Positions 1-7,318 are shown, counted from the first letter of the stretch. The stretch is DNA of 16,986 bases from Oscillospiraceae bacterium (GCA_009776905.1 WRMX01000062.1:1-16986), one strand, 5' to 3'. A program made the numbers and translations. Notes: generated from the sequence alone by a model not told the origin.

Positions 1-890
1 GTGAATTTTCCCGATTCGATTTTTGAGATATCGAGTATGTCGTTAATGACTCCGAGCAAGTGACCTGCGGCGTTGTCAATCTTGTCCAGACAATATTTGA
101 TGCGTTCTTGGTCACCGGTGGCTTTTGCGATTTCCGTCATGCCGATTATCGCGTTCATCGGCGTTCGCATTTCGTGGCTCATATTGGAGAGGAATGTGCT
201 CTTTGATATGCTGGCCATTTGAGATTTGCGCGCTTGCCTGCGATATAGCATTATGCACACCAGGCAGATCGCGATGACCAGCACGACCGCGGAAATCAAG
301 ATATATGAAAATAGCACGTTCTGGTCATATGCCTGCTTTATATACCTGTCCTCCATATCCACGCCCGCCAACACATTAGACAGCCTTCCGTCTTTGTAGT
401 ACACCGGCGCGAACGCGGAGATATAGCCGTCCCACCCTGTGGAGTATGAGCCCAGCGGCACCGCTGTGGCTGTGCCTGTGAGCGCGATATCCGGCGTTGG
501 TTCGCGGTCCACTTGGTCTGCAGCGAGGCCGGTATAGTCATCTTCAATGTTGTCGATTATGAATTGCATCATGTTGGTTTGCGTGTCCAGGCGCAGGAAA
601 TACGTGTATGCCGAATCGGAGGTGGTATTAAATTCTATGACTTTCATCTTCAAATCAATATAGCCTTGCTTGGCCATATCTTCGGGGACGATGTATTCGT
701 CCATCTCATCCGCAGTGACCAGCAGCGCGGCAGCGCGGCTGAGCGCAACCAGCTGCTGCTTGGCGGATTCCTCGATCATGTGTGCGGAATCGGTCATCAT
801 GCGGCTCGATACTATAGCTACGACGGCTACAATGATTGCTGCGGCAAAGAACAGGAGCAAAACAAAATTGTTTTTTATTGCTTTCTTCAT
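1..890 (-). CDS. Membrane sensor histidine kinase, 5' part (3' end beyond window)
   Basis: The visible 296 residues form the N-terminal half of a two-component (possibly hybrid) histidine kinase. A transmembrane helix spans about residues 8-28. An extracytoplasmic sensor of about 165 residues follows, whose end (GWDGYISAFAPVYY..DGRL..VLAGVDM, about 152-179) resembles PDC/Cache domains. A second transmembrane helix lies at about 193-216. The HisKA dimerisation/phosphoacceptor region then has the H-box SHEMRTPMN with the likely phosphorylated His at 239, followed by GVINDILDISKIESGKF at the window edge. The ATPase domain and any receiver domain are outside. The ATG at 888-890 is preceded by GAGG about 8 nt upstream. 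It is divergent from the TetR gene. The ligand cannot be inferred. The histidine-kinase call is firm; the Cache call is from sequence character only. Confidence 0.93.
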   Translation of the reverse strand, partial: MKKAIKNNFVLLLFFAAAIIVAVVAIVSSRMMTDSAHMIEESAKQQLVALSRAAALLVTADEMDEYIVPEDMAKQGYIDLKMKVIEFNTTSDSAYTYFLRLDTQTNMMQFIIDNIEDDYTGLAADQVDREPTPDIALTGTATAVPLGSYSTGWDGYISAFAPVYYKDGRLSNVLAGVDMEDRYIKQAYDQNVLFSYILISAVVLVIAICLVCIMLYRRQARKSQMASISKSTFLSNMSHEMRTPMNAIIGMTEIAKATGDQERIKYCLDKIDNAAGHLLGVINDILDISKIESGKF

Positions 891-936
891 CGTTATTTCC
901 TCGCAATTCCACAATTACATCTCGGGTGAAGATCCA

Positions 937-1020
937 GGCAGGCAACGCGGGCTCCTGCCCTTGTGCTGCAATGGTTACAATTCACGTCCGGTGGCGCAAG
1001 GGCGTGAACGATAGCCTGCC
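937..1020 (-). promoter_or_regulatory. Structured leader of the histidine kinase mRNA (alternative stems)
   Basis: An outer inverted repeat GGCAGGC (937-943) / GCCTGCC (1014-1020) encloses a 10-bp pair GCCCTTGTGC (957-966) / GCGCAAGGGC (994-1003). A second, overlapping pair TTCACG (981-986) / CGTGAA (1003-1008) shares one base and much of the loop with it, so the two folds would compete. No known riboswitch consensus was recognised. It may be a fold-dependent leader, a diverged repeat element, or chance. Confidence 0.35.
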
Positions 1021-1041
1021 GTGTGCTGCGTGCTACCTCTC

Positions 1042-1069
1042 ATTATACATACCATGATAGAAAACGCAA
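1042..1069 (-). promoter_or_regulatory. Putative promoter of the histidine kinase
   Basis: On the minus strand a -35 box TTGCGT (1064-1069) is followed after 16 nt by a perfect -10 TATAAT (1042-1047). Transcription would start near 1035 and give a leader of about 145 nt before the kinase ATG at 890. Confidence 0.6.
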
Positions 1070-1162
1070 TGTCTTTGAAGTATTTTTCTGTGACTATTAT
1101 TCCATATATGTGTCTTTTATATATCGGAACAGACTATTTTACTGTTTTTAGGGCAAAAACCA

Positions 1163-1191
1163 TAGACAAAAGTTGTAATTTGTGGTAGAAT
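1163..1191 (+). promoter_or_regulatory. Putative promoter of the TetR-family gene
   Basis: The -35-like TAGACA (1163-1168) and -10-like TAGAAT (1186-1191) are 17 nt apart. Initiation would fall near 1198, which places the in-frame GTG at 1199 at or before the transcript end and favours the ATG at 1238 as the start codon. Confidence 0.5.
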
Positions 1192-1237
1192 CAACTGTGT
1201 GGAAATGAAAATACTTGAAAAGGATTGGCTTTTATTT

Positions 1238-1879
1238 ATGAGTAATGTGTCGCAAGGGAATGTTACCAAACAAAAAATACTGGAGCGCGCTGCGAGCCTT
1301 TTTGCCGAAAAAGGTTTTACGGAGGCGTCTATCAGGGAGCTCACCAAAGATGTCGGGCTGAAGAACCCTGCTTCTTTGTATAATCATTTCTCCTCGAAAA
1401 ATGCCATTTTGGAGCATATGTTGGAGGAATACACCGACAACAACATCGATGTTTTTGAACATCGGAATATCACGGAAATTCTGCAGGCGAATCCGACTGC
1501 AGATGGTGTTTTGTCGTGTTTGCAGATATCATATCCGAAGGATCGCATTGATTACTATTTAGACGTCTTGTGCGTGATGCTCCAGGAGCAGTTGCGCAAC
1601 CCTCTTGTTTGCAAGTATGTGTCGGACCAGATCATTCTGCGTGCAGAGGTGAATATGGGGAAGGTCATCGAAAAGCTGAAAGAGCTGGGGATTGTCCGCC
1701 CGGATACCGATCCGGATTATTGGGTCAAGCTTGTTTCGAGTTTGTTCTATTCATTCGCGACGCGCAGGATGCTGGGCATCGGCGACAATGCTCAAGGGTA
1801 TACGGGGAGGAGCATGGAGGAGATGCTCAGGGAAACATTCGAGATTATGCTTGCGCGATGCGGCGGCACGGCGGCGTAA
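1238..1879 (+). CDS. TetR/AcrR-family transcriptional regulator
   Basis: This is a 213-residue one-component regulator. The N-terminal DNA-binding domain begins at KQKILERAASLFAEKGF, and the helix-turn-helix covers roughly residues 31-58 (SIRELTKDVGLKNPASLYNHFSSKNAIL), typical of TetR proteins. The C-terminal ligand and dimer domain has no recognisable specificity. In-frame upstream starts exist at 1199 (GTG) and 1205 (ATG). The ATG at 1238 was chosen because it gives the usual short tail before the first helix and because the putative promoter would start transcription near 1198. AAAAGGA lies about 14 nt upstream, which is longer than ideal. The gene is divergent from the kinase and convergent with the activase. 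Its targets are unknown; autoregulation is usual for the family but no operator was identified. Confidence 0.88.
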   Translation: MSNVSQGNVTKQKILERAASLFAEKGFTEASIRELTKDVGLKNPASLYNHFSSKNAILEHMLEEYTDNNIDVFEHRNITEILQANPTADGVLSCLQISYPKDRIDYYLDVLCVMLQEQLRNPLVCKYVSDQIILRAEVNMGKVIEKLKELGIVRPDTDPDYWVKLVSSLFYSFATRRMLGIGDNAQGYTGRSMEEMLRETFEIMLARCGGTAA

Positions 1880-1927
1880 ACTCGTAGGCAGCATTCATTT
1901 TGGCGGAGCCCTGCGAATCCCACCGCA

Positions 1928-1969
1928 GCTCACGCAGCCCAGCCAATCCGGCAAGCGCTCACGCAGCCC
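1928..1969. repeat. 13-bp direct repeat between convergent genes
   Basis: GCTCACGCAGCCC occurs at 1928-1940 and again at 1957-1969 in the 106-bp gap between the TetR gene and the activase. No hairpin followed by a T-run was found there, so no intrinsic terminator is called for either convergent gene. Confidence 0.6.
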
Positions 1970-1985
1970 GGGCCATGGCGCCGCC

Positions 1986-2975
1986 TCATGTCGGTAATTT
2001 CTGCCCGGAGCCTGCTACAGCAGGCAGGCCATATTCGCTCTCCAGCATTGCAGCGAGGCGCTTGATTTCAGGTTCCCAGATTTCGCGCTCCGGCGGGACG
2101 TAGTCGCTCATAGGGTATTGCAGGCATAATGAATCATACTTCTCCGTGCCCATTTTGCGGTATGGCAAGAGTTGGTATTGTATGATTCTTCCGCTTAATT
2201 CGTCGCGAATGAACTTGCCGATCGCGCGGATGCTCGTGTCGTCGGCGTTGTGGCCAATAACGACCGGCGTGCGGATGACAAGGTTTTTGCCGAGATCGAC
2301 CGTACGTTTTATGTTTTTCAAGATAAGTTCGTTGCCCGCACCTGTAATCTGCAGGTGTTTTTTTGCGTCCATATGCTTGATGTCCGTGATGACAAGGTCC
2401 GTGTGCTCGTACACGGCTTCCATGTGCGCCGCCGGGCAATTGAGCGCAGTTTCTACGCATGTGTTGATGGATGCCTCTTTGCACTTCGCGAGCAAGATAG
2501 CCGCAAATTCCCATTGGAGCATGACTTCGCCGCCGGAAAGGGTGACGCCGCCGCCGGTGCGTTCATAGAAGCTGCGGTCTTCTTCGATGATTGCCATCAG
2601 CTCGCTCAATGCCATCAATTCGCCCCAGAGCTTGATCGCCCGCCCGGGACAGACATCGGCGCATTTGAGGCAGTTTTTGCATTCGGCCGATTGCCGGATG
2701 CTCGAGATGGTTCCGTCCTTGTCGTGGACAAGGGGAGAATGCCCGACGAGCGGGCATATCTTGACGCAGTATCCGCATTTTGCCAGCGACAGGCATTTTG
2801 CGGGGTATATGCCAAGCTGGGGGCTGGGGTCGATCGTTTCGGGGTTGGAGCACCATAGGCAGCGCATATTGCAGCCCTTGAAGAATATTTCCGTTCTGAT
2901 GCCCGGACCGTCGTGAATGGTGTATTTTTGTATGTTGCTGATGAGCCCGGCGGGTTCGTTGTTTTTAAATAACAT
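1986..2975 (-). CDS. Glycyl radical enzyme activase (radical SAM, YjjW/PflA-type with ferredoxin insert)
   Basis: This 329-residue radical-SAM enzyme would abstract hydrogen from the glycine of its partner using S-adenosylmethionine and reduced ferredoxin. The N-terminal YTIHDGPGIRTEIFFKGC leads into the CxxxCxxC cluster (C35, C39, C42). An insert carries two ferredoxin-like cysteine sets, C61/C67/C70/C74 and C99/C102/C105/C109 followed by Pro, as in activases of non-PFL glycyl radical enzymes. GGGVTLSGGE (141-150) is the family SAM-binding motif. The ATG at 2973-2975 lies 1 nt after the TGA of the upstream glycyl radical enzyme, which suggests translational coupling because no separate Shine-Dalgarno is visible. 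A TTG at 3005 in the same frame would add ten residues and overlap the upstream gene. Its substrate is almost certainly the adjacent enzyme. Confidence 0.95.
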   Translation of the reverse strand: MLFKNNEPAGLISNIQKYTIHDGPGIRTEIFFKGCNMRCLWCSNPETIDPSPQLGIYPAKCLSLAKCGYCVKICPLVGHSPLVHDKDGTISSIRQSAECKNCLKCADVCPGRAIKLWGELMALSELMAIIEEDRSFYERTGGGVTLSGGEVMLQWEFAAILLAKCKEASINTCVETALNCPAAHMEAVYEHTDLVITDIKHMDAKKHLQITGAGNELILKNIKRTVDLGKNLVIRTPVVIGHNADDTSIRAIGKFIRDELSGRIIQYQLLPYRKMGTEKYDSLCLQYPMSDYVPPEREIWEPEIKRLAAMLESEYGLPAVAGSGQKLPT

Positions 2976-2976
2976 G

Positions 2977-5511
2977 TCAGTCAAATGAGAGTTCGGTTCT
3001 GCCAATCAGGTCGCTTTGCAGCTCGGGCGACAATTCGACGAAATATGCGGAGTAGCCGGCGATGCGCACGACAAGGTCTTTGTACTTCTCCGGATTTTGC
3101 TGCGCGGCGAGCATTGTTTCGCGGCCGATAATGCTGAACTGGCTCTGCATCCCATTATCTTCAAAGTATGTGTCCATGAGCCCGATGAGGCTGTCGCGTC
3201 CTGACTCGCCGGAGACAGCGGAGGGCGCGAACTTCCAGTTTAATATGATGCCATTGCCGATTCGCGCATGGTCGAGCTTGGCGACAGATTTTGCGACCGC
3301 TGTGGGGCCTCGGCGGTCGTGCGAGCAACATGAGGTGTGCGCGGGGCCGATGCAATCTGAAACAGGTTCGCCTGACTTCCTGCCATCGGGGGTGGCTGTC
3401 ACGACGGAACCGTGCATGACATTGTTCGTGACGGAGTAGACCCCGGGAGTAAACTCGCCGCCGTGCGCTGTCGGGCGGTGTTCGATGTGCTTGCAGTACG
3501 TAGCCATGACGAATCGAGCGATATCGTCCGCATAATCATCGTCGTTGCCATAGTGGTGCATCCTGTCGGAATTGACAAGCGCGTAGAGCGGCTCGTGGCC
3601 TTCCCAATCGGCGCTCAATGCTTCCAGCAGTTCCGCGCCTGTGACGGTTTTGTCGTCAAAAACGAGTTTTTTGATGACCGAGAGAGCGTCGGCGGTCGTC
3701 CCTATGCCGACGGCTTGCGGGCCCGAGCCGTTATATGTCGCGCCGCCTGCAGAAATATCGATGCCTTTTTCGATGCACCCCTCGATGATCAATGAAAGGT
3801 ATGGCAGGGGTTTCAATCGTTGATGCGTAAGGTCGTTTTTATTGATTAGCGTTATAAGGGCATCGCACCAATATTTCATCTGCTTGTCATATGACTCCAT
3901 GACCTCATCGAAGCTATGGAATGATTGGAGGCTTCCCGTATCGGGGCCGAGCGTTTGGCCCGCTCCGACGCAGGCGGCATATTGCTTGCACGATGCGGAG
4001 CAGCCGATGCACTTGCCGCCGTTGATGGAGAGCTGCATGATTTTTGTGAGGTTGACAGAGCCGGAGTCGTGCCAGCCATATGTTTTGCCCGGCACGCTTG
4101 GCTCGACGCAGCCCACGCCGATATAGTTCCGCGCGTCGCTGAGGTTTCTGCCATAATTCGTGAGCGATTGTATCATAGGCTCGTCATTGAAGATTTTTGG
4201 CTCGCCGGTGCCGATGCGGATGACGTTGAAGACCTTTGTCTTGAACTCGAGCGGAGTGTTTTTATGCAGGCGAACGCCCATCCATGGGTTTGGGATGCGC
4301 GTATGCGCGTGTGCGTCGAGAACCATGTAGCTCAAATCGTTAGTGATGTCGTTTCCATCCTCGTCCACGCCCCCGACATCGAGCGCCGTCCCGCCCATGA
4401 TCGTGCCGGAAGAAAAAACGATTGCGTTTTTATCACGGATTTTGCGGAGTTCGTGGATTTTTATAAAGCTGTGCTCGATGAGCTCCTGCATGAATTCTCG
4501 CGTCAATGCGGAGGTCGCGATGTCGTTTTTATAATACGGATAGAACAATTTGTCGAAGCGTCCGTATGAGACTGAATGTCCGTTTGTTTCAATGATGATC
4601 ATGTTTGTGGCGATGTGCCATAATTGGATAGCCTCCCAGAAGTCGCGTGGCGCGCCTTCGGCGACGTGCAGGCAGTTGCCGGAGACGCGCAACAGCTCCG
4701 CTCTGCGCGTTGCGTCCGGTTCCGCATTTGCCATTTCCGCTGCAAGCCGGCCATAACGTGCGATATATGCGCTCACGCCGTCCAGCATTATAAGCTCCGC
4801 GTCATAAAATTGGTGCTTTTTGAGGCCGTCGGGATGTGCAATGTCGAGCATGGAGGAGCGTTCTTCTATTTCCCGGCGGATGCCGCCGAATCCGATTTTG
4901 AAGAGTTTTTCGTAGTTTGCCGTGACATGCCCAATGCCGGCATATATGTATAAGTCTTCGAGCAGAACTGCGGCTCCGAGGTGCGAACCCTTTTTTTCCT
5001 CTTCCGTGTATGTCGCGAGGGTCGCTTCGGACAGCGTTTTGCCTTTCCATTTGCCCTGGATCGAGAGAATGTCGTTTTTGGTTTTTTCGTCGATGACATA
5101 GCGGTCGTTCCTGCGGCTGTCAAGGGGGAGGTTTACGAGCTCGTCGCAGAGCCAGTCAATGGAAAATTCGGGGTATATGGGCGCGGAGTTTGGAGGGGCA
5201 GCAAGCTCGCCGACAATGAGCTCATCGGGCCATATGTTTATGGGCACGCGCTCGAGGACTTCACGCAAGGCGAGCGCCCATAAAGTGTGGCGGGGGTGCA
5301 TGGCATATTTTTCAAAGCATTCGGTGATAATGAGGGCGCGGGCCGCGTCCGCTGTCGTATCCGTGTTTTTGTTGCGCTGCAGCATTTTGTTGATACGCGG
5401 GAACGGGGATGGGTTTTCTGTGAGGCCGGATATACCGACGCCCCATTCGCGGTCTATCGGTTCTATGGCGAGGGGGGTATCGCTTGTCGTTGTCGTTTTT
5501 GTTGTTGTCAT
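2977..5511 (-). CDS. Glycyl radical enzyme of the PFL-like (non-PFL, GCVEP) class, substrate unknown
   Basis: This 844-residue glycyl radical enzyme has a PFL-like barrel followed by the C-terminal glycyl domain. The catalytic cysteine motif is GVGCVEPSVPGKTYGWHD (Cys468, Glu470). A single Cys before Val-Glu indicates the eliminase class (diol dehydratase, choline lyase, isethionate lyase and relatives), not true pyruvate formate-lyase, which has two adjacent cysteines. The radical glycine is in RIAGYSAYFVEL (Gly819), close to the C-terminus as expected. A cysteine group C501-x2-C504-x3-C508-x5-C514 follows the active-site loop, and C720, C728 and C729 lie near the TPDGR segment. The ATG at 5511 has a strong GGAGGG Shine-Dalgarno (5518-5523) with 6 nt spacing. 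It forms an operon with the activase. No microcompartment or substrate-specific neighbours are visible, so the reaction cannot be assigned. Confidence 0.93.
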   Translation of the reverse strand: MTTTKTTTTSDTPLAIEPIDREWGVGISGLTENPSPFPRINKMLQRNKNTDTTADAARALIITECFEKYAMHPRHTLWALALREVLERVPINIWPDELIVGELAAPPNSAPIYPEFSIDWLCDELVNLPLDSRRNDRYVIDEKTKNDILSIQGKWKGKTLSEATLATYTEEEKKGSHLGAAVLLEDLYIYAGIGHVTANYEKLFKIGFGGIRREIEERSSMLDIAHPDGLKKHQFYDAELIMLDGVSAYIARYGRLAAEMANAEPDATRRAELLRVSGNCLHVAEGAPRDFWEAIQLWHIATNMIIIETNGHSVSYGRFDKLFYPYYKNDIATSALTREFMQELIEHSFIKIHELRKIRDKNAIVFSSGTIMGGTALDVGGVDEDGNDITNDLSYMVLDAHAHTRIPNPWMGVRLHKNTPLEFKTKVFNVIRIGTGEPKIFNDEPMIQSLTNYGRNLSDARNYIGVGCVEPSVPGKTYGWHDSGSVNLTKIMQLSINGGKCIGCSASCKQYAACVGAGQTLGPDTGSLQSFHSFDEVMESYDKQMKYWCDALITLINKNDLTHQRLKPLPYLSLIIEGCIEKGIDISAGGATYNGSGPQAVGIGTTADALSVIKKLVFDDKTVTGAELLEALSADWEGHEPLYALVNSDRMHHYGNDDDYADDIARFVMATYCKHIEHRPTAHGGEFTPGVYSVTNNVMHGSVVTATPDGRKSGEPVSDCIGPAHTSCCSHDRRGPTAVAKSVAKLDHARIGNGIILNWKFAPSAVSGESGRDSLIGLMDTYFEDNGMQSQFSIIGRETMLAAQQNPEKYKDLVVRIAGYSAYFVELSPELQSDLIGRTELSFD

Positions 5512-5546
5512 TATTGTCCCTCCGTTCGGGTTTGTTCATTATGTCG

Positions 5547-5579
5547 ATTTTATCACTTTTGCCCTTGCTTTACAAGGGC
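5547..5579 (-). promoter_or_regulatory. Promoter of the glycyl radical enzyme operon with overlapping palindromic operator
   Basis: The minus-strand -35 TTGTAA (5570-5575) and -10 TAAAAT (5547-5552) are 17 nt apart. The predicted start near 5540 gives a leader of about 30 nt. The perfect palindrome GCCCTTG-N5-CAAGGGC (5561-5579) covers the -35 box, so a bound regulator would compete with RNA polymerase. As RNA from the plus strand it would only be a 7-bp hairpin without a U-run, so a terminator is less likely. Confidence 0.6.
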
Positions 5580-5616
5580 GTTTTGCAAGATGGACTTCAT
5601 TCTGAGAGGGCTTGGG

Positions 5617-5762
5617 TACTGTCCACGCCCGGTGAGGTAGACGTTTGTTTTGCTTCCGACCGCGTAGCAAGGAAGCGAAGCGGCGCGAATATGCGCATGG
5701 ATGCGCATCTGAGCGATGAGGAAGCAAAAAAACGTCTGCCGAGCGCAAGGGCGTGATAAGTA
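5617..5762. mobile_element. 146-bp long-inverted-repeat element (MITE-like)
   Basis: The ends are TACT-N3-CACGCCC (from 5617) and GGGCGTG-N3-AGTA (to 5762). Inside them, 5636-5657 pairs with 5720-5740 over 21 bp with a single bulged G, one G-T pair and no mismatches. The outer arms CACGCCC (5624-5630) / GGGCGTG (5749-5755) add seven more pairs. The centre holds two copies of the palindrome ATGCGCAT separated by GG (about 5690-5707). A TA flanks each end, as in IS630/Tc1-type targets, but it is also part of the repeat. There is no transposase. It could alternatively encode a long hairpin RNA. It lies between two divergent promoters. Confidence 0.5.
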
Positions 5763-5776
5763 GCGCATTTTGCGGC

Positions 5777-5805
5777 TTGCAAATCATGCGACATATCTAT
5801 ATAAT
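5777..5805 (+). promoter_or_regulatory. Promoter of the Re-citrate-synthase-like gene
   Basis: The -35 TTGCAA (5777-5782) and perfect -10 TATAAT (5800-5805) are 17 nt apart. Transcription would start near 5812, leaving a leader of about 90 nt. It lies just outside the right end of the inverted-repeat element. Confidence 0.7.
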
Positions 5806-5902
5806 GTCAATGTTGCGCGGGCAGTCATTGTTCAAGGCATCCGCGTAATGAAACTTTTGACCCAAGCTCCTTGCGCAAAGCAGGCGAAATTCATTTGGAA
5901 GG

Positions 5903-7267
5903 ATGTTCAAATTGATCTACTACGACAAGAAAAAAAACACGCTTATGGAGTCGGAATATAAATATATGCTCCAGGACAGCGACGAGCCGAATTTATATCG
6001 CGAGATGTTTCCATATGACGAGGTGCCAAAGCTGACGTTCAACAACCGGGTATGCCCAATCGACCCTCCCGACGATATATGGATCACTGACACGACATTC
6101 CGCGACGGGCAGCAAAGCAGGGCCCCATATACCCCTGACCAGATCGTCACGCTTTATAAATATCTGCACCAGCTGGGCGGGCCGAAGGGCATCGTGCGCC
6201 AGACCGAGTTCTTCCTATATAGCGACAGGGACAAGGAAGCCGTCCGCCGCTGCCAGGAGCTGGGGTATGAGTTTCCGGAAGTCACCGGCTGGATCAGGGC
6301 GCATAAGACCGATTTTGAGCTGGCGAAGGGAATGGGACTGAGCGAGTGCGGCATTCTTGTCAGCTGTTCAGATTATCATATATATAAAAAGCTAAATAAA
6401 AACCGCCGCGAAGCGATGGAGGATTATCTCAGCATCATCAGGTCGGCTGTCGAGGTCGGGATTCGCCCGCGTTGCCATTTCGAGGACATCACAAGAGCGG
6501 ATTTCTATGGTTTTGTCGTGCCGTTTGCCACGGAGATCAATAAAATCGCGGCGGAGAGCGGAACGCCTATCAAACTGCGCGTTTGCGACACTCTTGGTTA
6601 TGGCTCTCCGTTTTCCGGGACGTCGCTTCCAAGGTCTATTCCCGGGATCATTTATGGATTGCGGGTTTATGCGGGATATCCGTCCGCGATGCTGGAGTGG
6701 CATGGGCATAACGATTTTTATAAGGCGGTCGTCAACTCCACCACCGCCTGGCTGTATGGCGCTTCGGGGGTCAATTGTTCGCTGCTCGGCATCGGCGAGA
6801 GGACGGGGAACACTCCGCTTGAGGCAATGGTGATCGAATACGCCCAGTTGCGAGGCACTCTTGATGGCATGGATACCACTGTCATACGCGATATCGCTGA
6901 CTATTACGAGAAGGAGCTCGAATACTCCGTGCCCGCGCGCACTCCGTTCGTCGGCAGCGATTTCAATATGACGCAGGCAGGGATCCATGCGGACGGTTTG
7001 CTGAAAGATGAGGAAATTTATAACATTTTTGACACTTCGCTGCTTTTAAAAAGCCCGCCGGGTGTTGCGATCACTGCTACTTCCGGCGCCGCCGGGATTT
7101 CGTTGTGGCTTTCGACGCATGTTTTTTCCAATGAGAAGATTGATAAAAACGATGAGCGAGTCACATTGTTGAAAAATTGGGTCGATGAGCAGTATAGCGA
7201 GGGCAGGGTGACGACTATCAGTTACCAGGAGATGTGGCAAGCCGTGCATTTGCTGAACATCGTGTAG
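5903..7267 (+). CDS. Re-citrate synthase-like enzyme (isopropylmalate/homocitrate synthase superfamily)
   Basis: This 454-residue DRE-TIM metallolyase would condense an acyl-CoA with a 2-oxoacid. DTTFRDGQQ (63-71) carries the metal and base residues, HGHND (267-271) supplies two metal-binding histidines, and GIGERTGNTPLE (297-308) and GIHADG (360-365) are family motifs. The length, the long N-terminal stretch before the barrel and blocks such as PYTPDQIVTLYKYLHQLGG and RQTEFFLYSDRD resemble Re-citrate synthases of Clostridia more than the shorter NifV homocitrate synthases. The likely reaction is acetyl-CoA plus oxaloacetate to citrate, feeding 2-oxoglutarate and glutamate synthesis. Isopropylmalate or homocitrate synthase activity remains possible. 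The ATG at 5903 directly abuts GGAAGG (5897-5902), so the in-frame TTG at 5912, at ideal spacing, may be the real start. Confidence 0.8.
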   Translation: MFKLIYYDKKKNTLMESEYKYMLQDSDEPNLYREMFPYDEVPKLTFNNRVCPIDPPDDIWITDTTFRDGQQSRAPYTPDQIVTLYKYLHQLGGPKGIVRQTEFFLYSDRDKEAVRRCQELGYEFPEVTGWIRAHKTDFELAKGMGLSECGILVSCSDYHIYKKLNKNRREAMEDYLSIIRSAVEVGIRPRCHFEDITRADFYGFVVPFATEINKIAAESGTPIKLRVCDTLGYGSPFSGTSLPRSIPGIIYGLRVYAGYPSAMLEWHGHNDFYKAVVNSTTAWLYGASGVNCSLLGIGERTGNTPLEAMVIEYAQLRGTLDGMDTTVIRDIADYYEKELEYSVPARTPFVGSDFNMTQAGIHADGLLKDEEIYNIFDTSLLLKSPPGVAITATSGAAGISLWLSTHVFSNEKIDKNDERVTLLKNWVDEQYSEGRVTTISYQEMWQAVHLLNIV

Positions 7268-7277
7268 CTTTTATAAT
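7250..7277 (+). promoter_or_regulatory. Possible promoter of the BTAD regulator inside the preceding gene's end
   Basis: TTGCTG (7250-7255) and perfect TATAAT (7272-7277) are 16 nt apart, spanning the stop codon of the upstream gene. The BTAD gene could therefore be transcribed independently as well as by read-through across the 51-bp gap. Confidence 0.45.
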
Positions 7278-7318
7278 CGGACGATTCAAACGCGGGTGCG
7301 GGTTGTAGGAGGCCGGGG

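Larger units (their letters stand above)
891..1162. other. Divergent intergenic region, no gene seen
   Basis: Outside the kinase promoter and leader stems noted separately, this stretch shows no convincing coding sequence. Overlapping short frames across it lack ribosome sites and protein-like composition. The part from about 1070 to 1160 is AT-rich. Confidence 0.6.

Noticed and set aside
1199..1237. Upstream GTG/ATG start for the TetR gene
   Set aside because: The predicted promoter places the transcript start near 1198, and there is no ribosome site before 1199 or 1205.
1880..1985. Terminator between the convergent TetR and activase genes
   Set aside because: GC-rich direct repeats and short palindromes are present, but no stem is followed by a T-run on either strand.
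5484..5756. Plus-strand frame reading into the inverted-repeat element
   Set aside because: It starts inside the glycyl radical enzyme gene, has no ribosome site and ends in the repeat; its composition follows the palindrome.
5617..5762. Known structured RNA (6S RNA, RNase P RNA, SRP RNA, tmRNA or a common riboswitch)
   Set aside because: None of the conserved sequence blocks of these RNAs was recognised on either strand; the pairing is one continuous hairpin better explained as an inverted-repeat element.
5848..5961. Possible upstream ORF in the leader of the citrate-synthase-like gene
   Set aside because: The ATG has no Shine-Dalgarno and the frame overlaps the start of the main gene; no sign of a leader peptide with regulatory codons.
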